A stretch of DNA of 64,000 nt, from positions 1,860,001 through 1,924,000 of the forward strand of contig NZ_CP107939.1 of assembly GCF_036046055.1 (NCBI RefSeq). The letters are read 5' to 3'. Positions 30,536 to 39,110 of the stretch are shown piece after piece. Position numbers and translations under genes: made by a program. This DNA comes from Nocardia sp. NBC_00403 (GTDB lineage Bacteria > Actinomycetota > Actinomycetes > Mycobacteriales > Mycobacteriaceae). A model generated the notes under the pieces. It made no database searches, was not told the DNA's origin, and worked only from the letters and a program-made list of their open reading frames with translations. Every line of letters begins with the position of its first letter. The first letter of the stretch is position 1.

Positions 30536-30551
30536 ATCGGCTGGAGGTCGA

Positions 30552-32051
30552 ATGAGCGTCTTGGACATCTCGCGCTGGCAGTTCGGCATCACGACCGTTT
30601 ATCACTTCATTTTCGTCCCGTTGACGATCGGCCTCGCCCCGCTCGTCGCGGGTATGCAGACCGCATGGGTGGTAACCGGCAAGGAGCACTGGTACCGGCT
30701 GACGAAGTTCTTCGGGAAGCTGTTCCTGATCAACTTCGCGCTGGGCGTCGCCACCGGCATCGTGCAGGAATTCCAGTTCGGCATGAACTGGAGCGAGTAC
30801 TCCCGCTTCGTCGGCGATGTGTTCGGTGCCCCGCTGGCGCTGGAGGCGCTTGTCGCGTTCTTCCTGGAGTCGACATTTCTCGGCCTGTGGATTTTCGGCT
30901 GGACCCGGCTGCCCAAAAAGCTGCACCTGGCCACCATCTGGCTGGTCGCCATCGGTGTGAATGCCTCCGCGTACTTCATCGTCGCGGCCAACTCGTTCAT
31001 GCAGCACCCGGTCGGCGCGAGGTACAACGCCGAACGCGGCCGCGCCGAGCTCACCAGCATCTGGGAGGTGCTGACCAACAACACAACCCTCGCGGCCTTC
31101 CCACACGTCGTCGCGGGCGCCTTCCTCACCGCTGGCACCTTCGTCGCAGGCATCGCCGGCTGGTGGATGGTTCGGAATGCGCGCAGCGGCGACGAGACGA
31201 AAGTCGCCGAGGCGCGGGGCATGTGGCGTTCGGCGGGGCGTGCGGGCATGTGGGTGATCGTGGTGTCCGGCATCGCGATCTTCTTCACCGGTGACATCCA
31301 GGGCAAGCTGATGTTCGAACAGCAGCCGATGAAAATGGCGTCGGCGGAGTCGTTGTGCCACACCGCAACCGATCCGGACTTCTCGATCCTCACGGTCGGC
31401 ACGCACAACAACTGCGACAGCGTCACGCACGTGCTCGACGTGCCCTATGTGCTGCCGTACCTGGCCGAGGGCAAGTTCGAAGACGTCACCCTGGACGGCG
31501 TCGTCGACCTGCAAAAGGCGTACAACGAGAAGTTCGGGCCCGGCGACTACCGGCCCAACCTGTTCGTGACCTACTGGTCCTTCCGCGCCATGATCGGCCT
31601 GTCCGCCGGTGCGATCGGGCTCTGGCTGGTCGGCATGTGGCTGACCCGCCGCGGTCGCGTCGCGGATCAGCGCTGGTACTCGTGGCTGTGCCTGCTCGCT
31701 ATCCCGACGCCGTTCCTGGCCAACGCCGCGGGCTGGGTGTTCACCGAAATGGGCCGCCAGCCCTGGGTTGTCGCGCCGAACCCGACCGGCGATCCACAGC
31801 TGCGGCTGATGGTGCAGCAGGGCGTCTCCGACCATGTCGCAGGCACGGTGATCACCTCGCTGGTGGTCTTCACGCTGCTCTACGGTGCGCTCGCGGTGGT
31901 GTGGTTCTACCTCATGCGCCGCTATGTGATCGCCGGACCCGAGCAGCCGACCGTCGGCCCGCCCGGCGGCGGACCGGACGATACGGATGGTCCTGTCGGC
32001 CGCCATCGCGCCGCAGAGCCTGCCGTCGAACAGCTTTCCTTCGCTTACTGA
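30552..32051 (+). CDS. cydA: Cytochrome bd quinol oxidase subunit I
   Basis: A 499-residue membrane protein, nine helices expected. It oxidises quinol and reduces oxygen with high affinity, supporting respiration at low oxygen or under nitric-oxide or bc1 stress. Heme ligands include the His in RWQFGITTVYHFIFVPLT and Met in the Q-loop region. GRQPWVV (EMGRQPWVV) is the family signature. The Q-loop is of the short type. ATG 30552 follows CTGGAGG and begins at the conserved MSVLDISRWQFG. First gene of cydABDC. Confidence 0.96.
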   Translation: MSVLDISRWQFGITTVYHFIFVPLTIGLAPLVAGMQTAWVVTGKEHWYRLTKFFGKLFLINFALGVATGIVQEFQFGMNWSEYSRFVGDVFGAPLALEALVAFFLESTFLGLWIFGWTRLPKKLHLATIWLVAIGVNASAYFIVAANSFMQHPVGARYNAERGRAELTSIWEVLTNNTTLAAFPHVVAGAFLTAGTFVAGIAGWWMVRNARSGDETKVAEARGMWRSAGRAGMWVIVVSGIAIFFTGDIQGKLMFEQQPMKMASAESLCHTATDPDFSILTVGTHNNCDSVTHVLDVPYVLPYLAEGKFEDVTLDGVVDLQKAYNEKFGPGDYRPNLFVTYWSFRAMIGLSAGAIGLWLVGMWLTRRGRVADQRWYSWLCLLAIPTPFLANAAGWVFTEMGRQPWVVAPNPTGDPQLRLMVQQGVSDHVAGTVITSLVVFTLLYGALAVVWFYLMRRYVIAGPEQPTVGPPGGGPDDTDGPVGRHRAAEPAVEQLSFAY

Positions 32052-32061
32052 GGAGCCGACG

Positions 32062-33129
32062 ATGAGTTTGCAAGAGTTCTGGTTCATTCTGATCGGCGTC
32101 CTGTTCACCGGCTACTTCGTGCTGGAGGGCTTCGACTTCGGGGTCGGCATGCTGATGCCCATCCTCGGCAAGGGCAGCGATGCGCGCAGGCGCGTGGTGC
32201 TCAACACCATCGGCCCGGTGTGGGACGGCAACGAGGTCTGGTTGCTGACGGCGGGCGGCGCGATGTTCGCGGCCTTCCCCGAGTGGTACGCGAGTCTGTT
32301 CTCCGGCTTCTACATCGCGCTGCTGCTGGTGCTCGTCGCGCTGATCCTGCGGATCTGCGCCATCGAATACCGGAGCAAGATCGACGACCCGAAGTGGCGG
32401 GCCCGCTGCGACATCGGCATCGGAATCGGCTCCTGGATACCGGCTTTGGCCTGGGGCTGGGTGTTCGCCAATGTGGTGCGCGGAGTACCGCTGAACGAGA
32501 AGAAGCAGATCACCGGCTCGGTGTGGGAGCTGCTCGGACCGTACGCACTGCTCGGTGGGCTCGCGACCGGGCTGCTGTTCGCGCTGCACGGTGCGGTCTT
32601 CCTGGTGTTGAAGACCGGCGGCGAAGTGCGCGACGACGCGGTGCGGACGGTGCGGCTGCTGCTGGTGCCGACGGCTGTCGTCGTCGGTGCCTTCGGCGTG
32701 TGGACCCAGCTCGCCTACGGCACCGGCTGGACCTGGATTCCGTTGGTGCTCGCGGTGATCGGGCTCCTGATCGCCGGCGCGGCTTCGTTCGCCCATCGGG
32801 ACGGTTGGGGTTTCACCGGCACCACGCTCACCGTCGCCGCCGCGACCGTGCTGTTGTTCGGGTCGCTGTACCCGAATGTGTTGCCCTCCACCATCAGCGA
32901 CCTGTTCGACCTCACCATCGACAACGCGTCGTCCACGCCGTACACACTGAAGGTGATGAGCTGGGCCGCGGTGATCGTCACTCCGGTTGTGCTGGCCTAC
33001 CAGGGCTGGACGTACTGGGTGTTCCGCAAGCGCATCACCGTCGAACAGATCCCACCGCCCATCGGGCTGCCGGTGCAATCGGCGCTGCCGGTGGAAACGG
33101 CCGTCCCCCAGGATTCGAGCAAGGACTGA
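32062..33129 (+). CDS. cydB: Cytochrome bd quinol oxidase subunit II
   Basis: A 355-residue partner of CydA with eight to nine helices. The conserved beginning is MSLQEFWFILIGVLFTGYFVLEGFDFGVG, and VWDGNEVWLLTAGGAMFAAFP follows. The ATG at 32062 has GAGGAGCC upstream, 10 bp after the cydA stop. An in-frame ATG 75 bp earlier overlaps cydA and is rejected because the family starts at the MSLQEFW position. Confidence 0.96.
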   Translation: MSLQEFWFILIGVLFTGYFVLEGFDFGVGMLMPILGKGSDARRRVVLNTIGPVWDGNEVWLLTAGGAMFAAFPEWYASLFSGFYIALLLVLVALILRICAIEYRSKIDDPKWRARCDIGIGIGSWIPALAWGWVFANVVRGVPLNEKKQITGSVWELLGPYALLGGLATGLLFALHGAVFLVLKTGGEVRDDAVRTVRLLLVPTAVVVGAFGVWTQLAYGTGWTWIPLVLAVIGLLIAGAASFAHRDGWGFTGTTLTVAAATVLLFGSLYPNVLPSTISDLFDLTIDNASSTPYTLKVMSWAAVIVTPVVLAYQGWTYWVFRKRITVEQIPPPIGLPVQSALPVETAVPQDSSKD

Positions 33130-33133
33130 TTCC

Positions 33134-35005
33134 ATGGCCCGCCCGCCCGTCGATCCGCGCCTGTGGCGGCACGCCCGTTCGGCCCGCCGCTATTTGGCGC
33201 TGAGCGTGGTGCTGTCGCTGGTGATCACGATCGCCATCGTGATCACCGCGGTCGCGTTGGCTCGTGTGCTGGCCGGGGTCATCACCGACCCCGGGCAGCG
33301 CACCCTCGGCAGGTGGATGACCGAACTTGTTGTCCTGGCCTGCGCCATCACCGTTCGGGTTGTGGCCACCTGGGTGCAATCACGTCTGGCGCACCGAGCC
33401 GGCGCCGCGGTGGTGACCGAGCTGGAGACCGCCGTCCTGGCCGCAGGCGCCCGCATGGCGCCACGCGAACTCGAAACCCGCCGAACCGAACTCGCGGTCG
33501 TCGTCGGCACCGGCCTCGCCGGCCTGCGCGCCTACCTCACCGGCTACCTGCCCGCCCTGCTGCTCGCCTGCCTGGTGCCACCGATCGTGCTGGTGGTCAT
33601 CGCCGTGCACGACCCGATCTCCGGCGGTATCGCCCTGGTGACGCTCCCGCTGATCCCGGTCTTCATGATCCTCATCGGCCTGCTCACCCAGGGCCGTGCC
33701 GAAGCCACCCTCGCCGCGACAACCCGCCTCTCGGATCAGCTGTTGGACTTGTTCGCCGGTATGCCGACGTTGCGGGCGCTCGGTCGGGAGGGCGGTGCGG
33801 TCGAATCCAGCACCACTTCGGGTCGGACGCGAGTGCGACCCGACCAGGATGCGGGTCTCGGCGCGAGCAATCGGGTCCAGCGGGCCGGCTCGATGGAACA
33901 TCGGGTGCGCGAGCTCGGAGATGCGTTGCGGCAGCGCACCATGCGCGCACTGCGAATCGCGTTTTTGTCGTCGATGGTGCTGGAGCTGCTCGCGACTTTG
34001 AGCGTCGCGCTGATCGCGGTCTCCATCGGCCTGCGGCTCGTGTACGGCGAGATGAGCCTGTATGCCGGATTGGTGGCGCTGATCCTGGCCCCCGAGGTCT
34101 ACTTGCCGCTGCGGATGGTCGGCGAGCGTTTCCACGCCGCCCAGGACGGAATGGCGGCTGCCGACAAGGCTTTTGCCGTTCTGGAGCCGGAATCGACGGC
34201 TGCTGAGCCGGGGATGCCCGGTTCAGCAGCCGCCGGTCCGGTCGGCGCGTCCGACGGGGTCGATCACCGTCGCTCGTCCCACGGGGCGGGTGCGGCCTTC
34301 GGTGGCGTCATCGCGGTGCGTGATCTCGCGGTCCGCGCCAGGGACGGTTTCGCACCGGCCGGCCTTTCGGCGGTGCTACGCCCCGATGCGGTCACCGTGC
34401 TGGCCGGTCCCAATGGGAGCGGGAAATCCACCACCCTGCAGGCGATCCTGGGGCTCATCACGCCGGATCGGGGATCGGTGACGGTAGACGGAACCGACGT
34501 CCGCGACCTCGATGCGGACGCCTGGTGGGGTCGGGTGGCCTGGTTGCCGCAGCGCCCTGTCCTGGTGCCGGGAACCCTGCGCGAAAATCTCGAACTGCTC
34601 GGCGCCCACGTGCCGGACAAGTCGGCACAGGGCGCAGCGCGAGTCGTCGACGAGCTCGAAGCCGCCTGCCTGGCAACCGGATTCGACGCAGTTCTCGCCG
34701 GCCTGCCGCGCGGCTGGGAGACGGTCGTCGGCGCCGGCGGTGTCGGGCTCTCCCTGGGGCAACGCCAACGCTTGGCCCTCACCAGAGTCCTCGCCGCCGA
34801 CCGTCCGATACTGCTCCTCGACGAACCGACCGCCCACCTCGACCCCGACAGCGAGGCCGCCGTGCTGGCAGCCCTGAAACAACGCGCCCGTGCCGGAGCC
34901 ACCGTCATCGTCATCGGCCACCGCCCCACCGTCCTTGCCGCCGCCGACCACATCATCCGGGTCCGCGCCGAAGCACGCGACCCCCGCACGGTGGTGCCGC
35001 GATGA
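33134..35005 (+). CDS. cydD: Heterodimeric ABC exporter subunit CydD
   Basis: A 623-residue ABC half-transporter needed to assemble cytochrome bd (export of glutathione or cysteine in E. coli; the thiol in this actinobacterium is unproven). Six helices span residues 20-320 and the nucleotide-binding domain about 410-610. Walker A is GPNGSGKST, signature LSLGQRQR, Walker B ILLLDEPTAHLD. An unusual hydrophilic insert of about 30 residues (GAVESSTTSGRTRVRPDQDA) lies in the cytoplasmic loop before the fifth helix. It starts 4 bp after cydB, and its stop overlaps the cydC ATG. Confidence 0.93.
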   Translation: MARPPVDPRLWRHARSARRYLALSVVLSLVITIAIVITAVALARVLAGVITDPGQRTLGRWMTELVVLACAITVRVVATWVQSRLAHRAGAAVVTELETAVLAAGARMAPRELETRRTELAVVVGTGLAGLRAYLTGYLPALLLACLVPPIVLVVIAVHDPISGGIALVTLPLIPVFMILIGLLTQGRAEATLAATTRLSDQLLDLFAGMPTLRALGREGGAVESSTTSGRTRVRPDQDAGLGASNRVQRAGSMEHRVRELGDALRQRTMRALRIAFLSSMVLELLATLSVALIAVSIGLRLVYGEMSLYAGLVALILAPEVYLPLRMVGERFHAAQDGMAAADKAFAVLEPESTAAEPGMPGSAAAGPVGASDGVDHRRSSHGAGAAFGGVIAVRDLAVRARDGFAPAGLSAVLRPDAVTVLAGPNGSGKSTTLQAILGLITPDRGSVTVDGTDVRDLDADAWWGRVAWLPQRPVLVPGTLRENLELLGAHVPDKSAQGAARVVDELEAACLATGFDAVLAGLPRGWETVVGAGGVGLSLGQRQRLALTRVLAADRPILLLDEPTAHLDPDSEAAVLAALKQRARAGATVIVIGHRPTVLAAADHIIRVRAEARDPRTVVPR

Positions 35006-36945
35006 GCACAACCACGGAGGTAGTGGGCGGGAAGGTGGTAGCGGGCATGGTCGGCGATATGCGGCGGATGTGGCGGTTGCTCGCGTTGTCGCCCTGGCGG
35101 ATCGCGGTGGCGATCGGGTGGGGCACTGCGGCGTTGGGCAGTGGACTCGGGTTGGCGGCGTTGGCGGCGTGGTTGATCGCGCGGGCCTGGGAGATGCCGC
35201 CGGTGCTCGATCTGAGCGTTGCGGTGGTCTCGGTGCGGGCGCTGGGAATTTCGCGTGGGCTCTGCCGGTACCTGGAACGTCTTGCTACACATGATGTCGC
35301 GTTGCGCGCGATGACCACGGCGCGGTCGACCGTCTACCGGGCGCTGGCCCGCTCCGACGTCTGGATGCGACGGGCCCTGCCCGAGGAGGCCGGTCCAGAT
35401 TGCGCGGTTTCCGGAGAGTCCGGGGGCGCTGTTGGTCAGCCCGACACCGATCTCGGGCGTGGGGCTGCGGCGGTGGGAAGGTTCGGTGGGTCGGGGCGCG
35501 GCGCTGCCGTGGCCGCGTCGGGTTCCAGCGGCGCCGCGCAGTTGCGTCGCGGGGATCTCCTGGTTCGAATCGGTGGCGATATCGACGATCTGGGCGCGGT
35601 GGTCGTGCGCGTCTTCGTGCCGATCGTGGTGGCGATCCTCGTGTCGGCAGCCGCGATCGGGCTGCTGGCGACTATTTCGGTGGCAGCGGCCGTGATTCTG
35701 GCTGCGGCGCTGGCCGTTTCGGGGATCGTCGCGCCTGTGTTGTCGGCATTGGCCGCACACGAAGCAGAGACGGCCGTGCGGGCCGATCGCGCCGAGTTCA
35801 CCGCGCAGGCGGTCACCGTGCTGGACCACGCGGCCGAGCTGCGCGTTGCCGGCCGTCTGGCTGCGGCGCTGGCGGCCGCGAACAGTGCGGGGCAGCGTGC
35901 AGTGGCAGCGGAGGATTCGGCGGCGTCACGCAGCGCGTGGGCCGCCGCAGCGACACCGCTCTCGATCGGCGCGAGCGCGCTCGGCGCGCTGCTGGTCGGA
36001 ATCGCGATCTACGGGCCGAACGGCGGCGGTTCCGGTGCGATGACGCCGATGGCACTCACCATCCTTGTGCTGCTGCCACTCTCGGCCTTCGAGGCGGTGG
36101 GCACGCTGCCCGCCGCCGCGCAGGCGCTGACCACCGCTCGTGGCGCTCTGCACCGGCTCTTGCCGGCCGAGGGCGGGAACCCTGCTACCCAAGAGCTCCC
36201 AGCGCGTTGGCCGGCGGGACGCACCGCTGACACGAGCGACGAGGACCGAGGGCGGCGCAGCTCTTCGCGAGAATTTTTGGTGGACGGCCGACCCGCCGGC
36301 CCGGGTGGCTCGGACCGAAAACGGCACGGATCATCCCCGGACCTGTTGCTGGACAACATGCCCGACCGCCCCGCCGGACGCAGGATCGCCGTTGTCGGCC
36401 CGAGTGGTGCGGGCAAGACGACGCTGCTCATGTTCTGGGCCGGGCTCTTCGATACCCCGCACCCCGGTGTCACCTTCTTCGCCGAAGACGCCCACCTGTT
36501 CGGCACCTCGGTCCTGGAGAACCTGCGCGTCGCGCGTGGCGACGTCACCGAGGCCGACGCCGAACAGGCCTTGCGCGCGGTCGGTCTCGGCGACTGGCTG
36601 GACGCCCTCCATGACGGCCTGCACACCGATCTGGTCGGCGGCGCCGCCGCCGTCTCCGGTGGCCAACGCCGGCGCATCCTGCTCGCTCGCGCCCTGATCG
36701 CGCCTGCTCGAGTCCTGTTGCTCGACGAGCCGACCGAACACCTGGAAGCCGAAGCGGGCGCCCAACTGTTGCGCGATCTGCTCGATGCCGACAGCGGCCT
36801 GATCGAACCCGATCGAATTGTGGTCGTCGTCACACATCAACTCCCGCCGGACCACCGCGCCGACGCGATCGTGCGGGTCTCCGCATCAGGCCAGGTCAGC
36901 GCCATATTCTCGGCATCGGAACCCGCGGTTTCCGCCCACCGATAA
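35002..36945 (+). CDS. cydC: Heterodimeric ABC exporter subunit CydC
   Basis: A 647-residue partner of CydD. The membrane domain is split by a Gly/Ala-rich insert of about 60 residues (around 130-190: GGAVGQPDTDLGRGAAAVGR). A second hydrophilic linker of about 60 residues precedes the nucleotide-binding domain. That domain is compact: Walker A GPSGAGKTT, signature VSGGQRRR and Walker B VLLLDEPTEHLE are intact. The strands before Walker A are nearly absent, and the Q-loop position reads FFAEDAHLFG. The ATG overlaps the cydD stop (ATGA). It is probably the degenerate partner site of the heterodimer. Confidence 0.92.
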   Translation: MSTTTEVVGGKVVAGMVGDMRRMWRLLALSPWRIAVAIGWGTAALGSGLGLAALAAWLIARAWEMPPVLDLSVAVVSVRALGISRGLCRYLERLATHDVALRAMTTARSTVYRALARSDVWMRRALPEEAGPDCAVSGESGGAVGQPDTDLGRGAAAVGRFGGSGRGAAVAASGSSGAAQLRRGDLLVRIGGDIDDLGAVVVRVFVPIVVAILVSAAAIGLLATISVAAAVILAAALAVSGIVAPVLSALAAHEAETAVRADRAEFTAQAVTVLDHAAELRVAGRLAAALAAANSAGQRAVAAEDSAASRSAWAAAATPLSIGASALGALLVGIAIYGPNGGGSGAMTPMALTILVLLPLSAFEAVGTLPAAAQALTTARGALHRLLPAEGGNPATQELPARWPAGRTADTSDEDRGRRSSSREFLVDGRPAGPGGSDRKRHGSSPDLLLDNMPDRPAGRRIAVVGPSGAGKTTLLMFWAGLFDTPHPGVTFFAEDAHLFGTSVLENLRVARGDVTEADAEQALRAVGLGDWLDALHDGLHTDLVGGAAAVSGGQRRRILLARALIAPARVLLLDEPTEHLEAEAGAQLLRDLLDADSGLIEPDRIVVVVTHQLPPDHRADAIVRVSASGQVSAIFSASEPAVSAHR

Positions 36946-36951
36946 ATTCCG

Positions 36952-36980
36952 TTGCCGACTCGCGGACACCTCGCTAAATT
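36952..36980 (+). promoter_or_regulatory. Promoter of the leader-peptide transcript after cydC
   Basis: -35 TTGCCG (36952-36957), an exact 17-bp spacer and -10 TAAATT (36975-36980). The start point would fall at about 36987, giving a 27-nt untranslated leader that carries AAGGAAGGAGG before the small ORF at 37014. Confidence 0.6.
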
Positions 36981-37013
36981 CGTCCTTACACAAGGAAGGA
37001 GGTGGTTCGAGAA

Positions 37014-37052
37014 ATGTATTTTTCCAGGACACGTGAGGTGGCTGCGCGCTAG
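37014..37052 (+). CDS. Twelve-residue leader peptide
   Basis: ATG 37014 to TAG 37052 encodes MYFSRTREVAAR. An unusually strong Shine-Dalgarno sequence, AAGGAAGGAGG, sits about 12 bp upstream. Its last codons and stop lie inside the left arm of a 9-bp hairpin, CGCTAGCGC / GCGCTAGCG (37047-37055 and 37080-37088). It precedes a three-way-junction RNA with a terminator-like end. The layout is that of a ribosome-dependent attenuator. I do not recognise the peptide with certainty, and the regulated gene is not obvious. Confidence 0.6.
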   Translation: MYFSRTREVAAR

Positions 37053-37105
37053 CGCCACCGCTACAGGATTCCCGCGCGAGCGCTAGCGAATCCAACGCAG
37101 TCACC

Positions 37106-37179
37106 CGGCCCCCGAGCTCCCGGTCCAGTCCGACCGGGCCTTGTGTGAGTTGCATCCACAAGGAAAGGCTCGGGGGCCG
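37106..37179 (+). ncRNA. Three-way-junction RNA element / candidate attenuator
   Basis: The closing stem P1 is CGGCCCCCGAGC (37106-37117) with GCTCGGGGGCCG (37168-37179), 12 perfect pairs. Inside are hairpin P2, CCCGGTC-CAGTCC-GACCGGG (37119-37138), and hairpin P3, CCTTGTG..CACAAGG (37139-37163). P2 and P3 abut without a linker. TTCCCTTT follows P1, so it can also end transcription. The left strand of P3 could instead pair with CACAAGG at 36989-36995, just before the leader-peptide ribosome site. Confidence 0.65.
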
Positions 37180-37506
37180 TTCCCTTTATGCCGAAGATCG
37201 GCCCGCTGGCGGATTACTGGCGGATCGAGTGTCGAGATGCGGATGCTGTCGTCGATGCCTGAGAACTCGATCCGGCTACCAACGGCTACGGCTTTCCCAT
37301 CGACATCGACCAGGCCGAAATCGACCGCCGCGGTTGAGAATCAGCCGTAGGTGCTGAAGCTGGGGTGGCAGCCATGACCGCTGTCCCTCGATGGCGGATC
37401 AGATTCGGGCGCAGGACGGGTCGCGGCCGCGACACGGGCAGGCTCCTCGCGACGGACGGCTGGAACGATACAGTTCATCGGTCGGTTCTATGAAGGGGTA
37501 TCCGGG

Positions 37507-37947
37507 TTGGCATCGGAGAGTCTTGCTGCGGCGATCGGTCGGCGCATCACGGCGGTCAGGCGCGTGTTCTATGTGCACGGTGAGGATGTCGACCGTTCGG
37601 AGGGGCCGATCGAGTTGACGTTCGACGAAGGCACCGTGCTGCTCTTCGATGCCGGCAGTGATGGTGAGGAGCTGCGTGTTGTTCCGGCGGCGTGGCACGA
37701 CCCGTTCGCCGGTGTGTCCGAGCCCGAGTACATCGAGTACGTGGCGGAGTCCGGGAAGTACACGGCTTTCGATGTCGGTTCGGAATATCCGTACTCGCAG
37801 CTGGTCGGAAGCCGGGTCGCCGCGGTCTCCGAGTCGCGCCTGCACGACGAACGACTGCGCGGCGCGGTTCTGGAGGTGAGCGGTTTCACCTTGGCGGTGG
37901 AAACGGTCGCCGACGAACTTCTGGTGACCTGTGATCCTCGCCGGTGA
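37507..37947 (+). CDS. Hypothetical protein
   Basis: A 146-residue soluble, acidic protein that I do not recognise. Composition and codon use look genuinely coding: VRRVFYVHGEDVDRSEGPIE, ELTFDEGTVLLFDAGSDGEE, SQLVGSRVAAVSESR. The pattern of short beta strands suggests an immunity- or SMI-like small fold, which is only an impression. The start is probably TTG 37507, with AAGGGG 8 bp upstream; no ATG or GTG is in frame nearby. It stands alone between the leader-RNA region and the convergent nitrobindin gene. Confidence 0.6.
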   Translation: MASESLAAAIGRRITAVRRVFYVHGEDVDRSEGPIELTFDEGTVLLFDAGSDGEELRVVPAAWHDPFAGVSEPEYIEYVAESGKYTAFDVGSEYPYSQLVGSRVAAVSESRLHDERLRGAVLEVSGFTLAVETVADELLVTCDPRR

Positions 37948-38063
37948 TCGGTATCTGCACACCGACCCTGATGAGACTCCTGCTCCAGTGACGACGCACG
38001 TGCGATGACCACAGGGCCGGTGTCGTGCGGTGGTTCACCAGGTACCTGCCCCAGGCAGCAGAT

Positions 38064-38098
38064 CGCCCCGCCCTCATGGTGATTCGAGGTGCGGGGCG
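38064..38098. terminator. Terminator between the hypothetical gene and nitrobindin
   Basis: CGCCCCGC-CCTC pairs with GAGG-T-GCGGGGCG (38064-38075 with 38086-38098), with one bulged base and a loop of about 10 nt. It lies in the space between convergent genes. Confidence 0.5.
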
Positions 38099-38120
38099 TG
38101 GCGTGCTGTGTGGTCGTCGA

Positions 38121-38825
38121 CTATCCGATGTACCGCTGGAGCCGGGCGGAGAGGCGGGGTTCGAGGGGGCCATCGGCGACGACGCGTTCCTCGACGTAGG
38201 CCAGGTCGCCACCCTCGACGATGCCGTACAACCGCTTGGCGCCGCCGACGACGATGCCGGATTGGCTGCGGATCACGACGTCGGTGGCCAGTTCCCAGGA
38301 GGACTGGGTCAGCGCGGTGCCGTAGAAGAGTTCGACGATGCCGGTGCTGTGGGTGAGCAGCAGTTCGATGACCTCGTCATCACCGTCGATGCCAACGCGC
38401 CAGAAGCCGCTCTCACGCAGGTCTGGGCCGCCGTAGGAACCGTCGGACTCGATGAACCAGGAGCGTGAGTCCCAGGCCAGGTAGTCGCCGCCGTCATGGG
38501 AGACGATGATCTGCTGGCCGAAGCGGTAGTCGCCGCGCTCAGGGGAGTTGCCCTCGCCTTCACCGCGCCACACACCGACCATCGGCAGCAGCGCAAGCAT
38601 CGAGGAGCTCAGATCCGGGCCGAGTCGCAGGTTCGCGGTGTCTTCCGGCAATGGCAGATCCGGGAGGACCGGAATGTTGCGCGCACCGGTTGCTCTCGCG
38701 CGTTCGACCGCATCGGCCACGGCTTGATCGCCGCTGCGGCGAGACGGCTCGGCCGGAGCGGCGCCGTTCATGTGTTCACTCGCTCGCTCGGCCGGATCGG
38801 AACCTTCGCTCGCGAGCTCGCTCAT
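38121..38825 (-). CDS. Nitrobindin-type heme-binding beta-barrel protein (FABP-like)
   Basis: A protein of 216-234 residues. The barrel begins with [20 protein letters not shown] and the heme-nitrobindin signature [12 protein letters not shown]. The distal-end [21 protein letters not shown] closes the protein with the predicted ligand region. Members bind ferric heme and react with NO or peroxynitrite. It lies last in the sulfur operon, like Rv0813c (from memory). The start is uncertain: ATG 38825 lies inside a repeat hairpin and would add 18 low-complexity residues; ATG 38771 gives the more usual N-terminus. Confidence 0.85.
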   Translation of the reverse strand: MSELASEGSDPAERASEHMNGAAPAEPSRRSGDQAVADAVERARATGARNIPVLPDLPLPEDTANLRLGPDLSSSMLALLPMVGVWRGEGEGNSPERGDYRFGQQIIVSHDGGDYLAWDSRSWFIESDGSYGGPDLRESGFWRVGIDGDDEVIELLLTHSTGIVELFYGTALTQSSWELATDVVIRSQSGIVVGGAKRLYGIVEGGDLAYVEERVVADGPLEPRLSARLQRYIG

Positions 38826-38858
38826 GCCTGTGTCTCGCTGGCGCTCGACTCAGGCATG
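38823..38858. repeat. Hairpin over the possible nitrobindin start
   Basis: CATGCCTG (38823-38830) pairs with CAGGCATG (38851-38858), with further pairing inside after one mismatch. It contains the upstream candidate ATG of the nitrobindin gene. Surrounding sequence (38770-38905) is rich in CGCTCGCT/GCGAGC words of the kind dispersed in this genome. Confidence 0.55.
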
Positions 38859-38898
38859 CGCGAAGCGCGCTGATACACGATTCGCTCGCTGCGCTCGC

Positions 38899-38994
38899 TC
38901 ATGACTCGGTGAACAGCCGGTAGAAAACGTACAGGCCGAACCAGCCGATAAGCACGGCCACGGCCACCAGCAGAATCTCGAAGAAGAGGACCAC
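38899..38994 (-). CDS. Small membrane peptide of 31 residues
   Basis: GTG 38994 to TGA 38899 encodes a peptide beginning VVLFFEILLVAVAVLIGWFG and ending YVFYRLFTES. It is a single membrane helix with the acidic Glu6 near its start and Arg26 at its far end. It sits between sseC and nitrobindin on the same strand. Codon use matches the neighbours. I recall similar short ORFs before nitrobindin genes in mycobacteria but cannot name one. It could be a small regulatory or accessory membrane subunit. Confidence 0.6.
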   Translation of the reverse strand: MVLFFEILLVAVAVLIGWFGLYVFYRLFTES

Positions 38995-39110
38995 GTTTGG
39001 AGTCTAACGACTTGCTCGCCGCCCAGCACAACGGCCCCGGAGCTTCCCGATGGAATCTGGGAAACGCCGGGGCCGTCGACGACTTACGGTCGCTGATGGG
39101 ACCTCAGCTA

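Noticed and set aside
29892..32108. A minus-strand open frame of 738 codons opposite pabC/cydA
   Set aside because: It spans two genes and a promoter, has no motif, and conflicts with the clear CydA reading.
37188..37368. Protein-like words after the three-way-junction RNA (MPKIGPLADYWRIECRDADA, then NGYGFPIDIDQAEIDRRG)
   Set aside because: They read like a real protein but are interrupted by in-frame stops after 24 codons; possibly a decayed gene, yet too little remains to name or annotate one.
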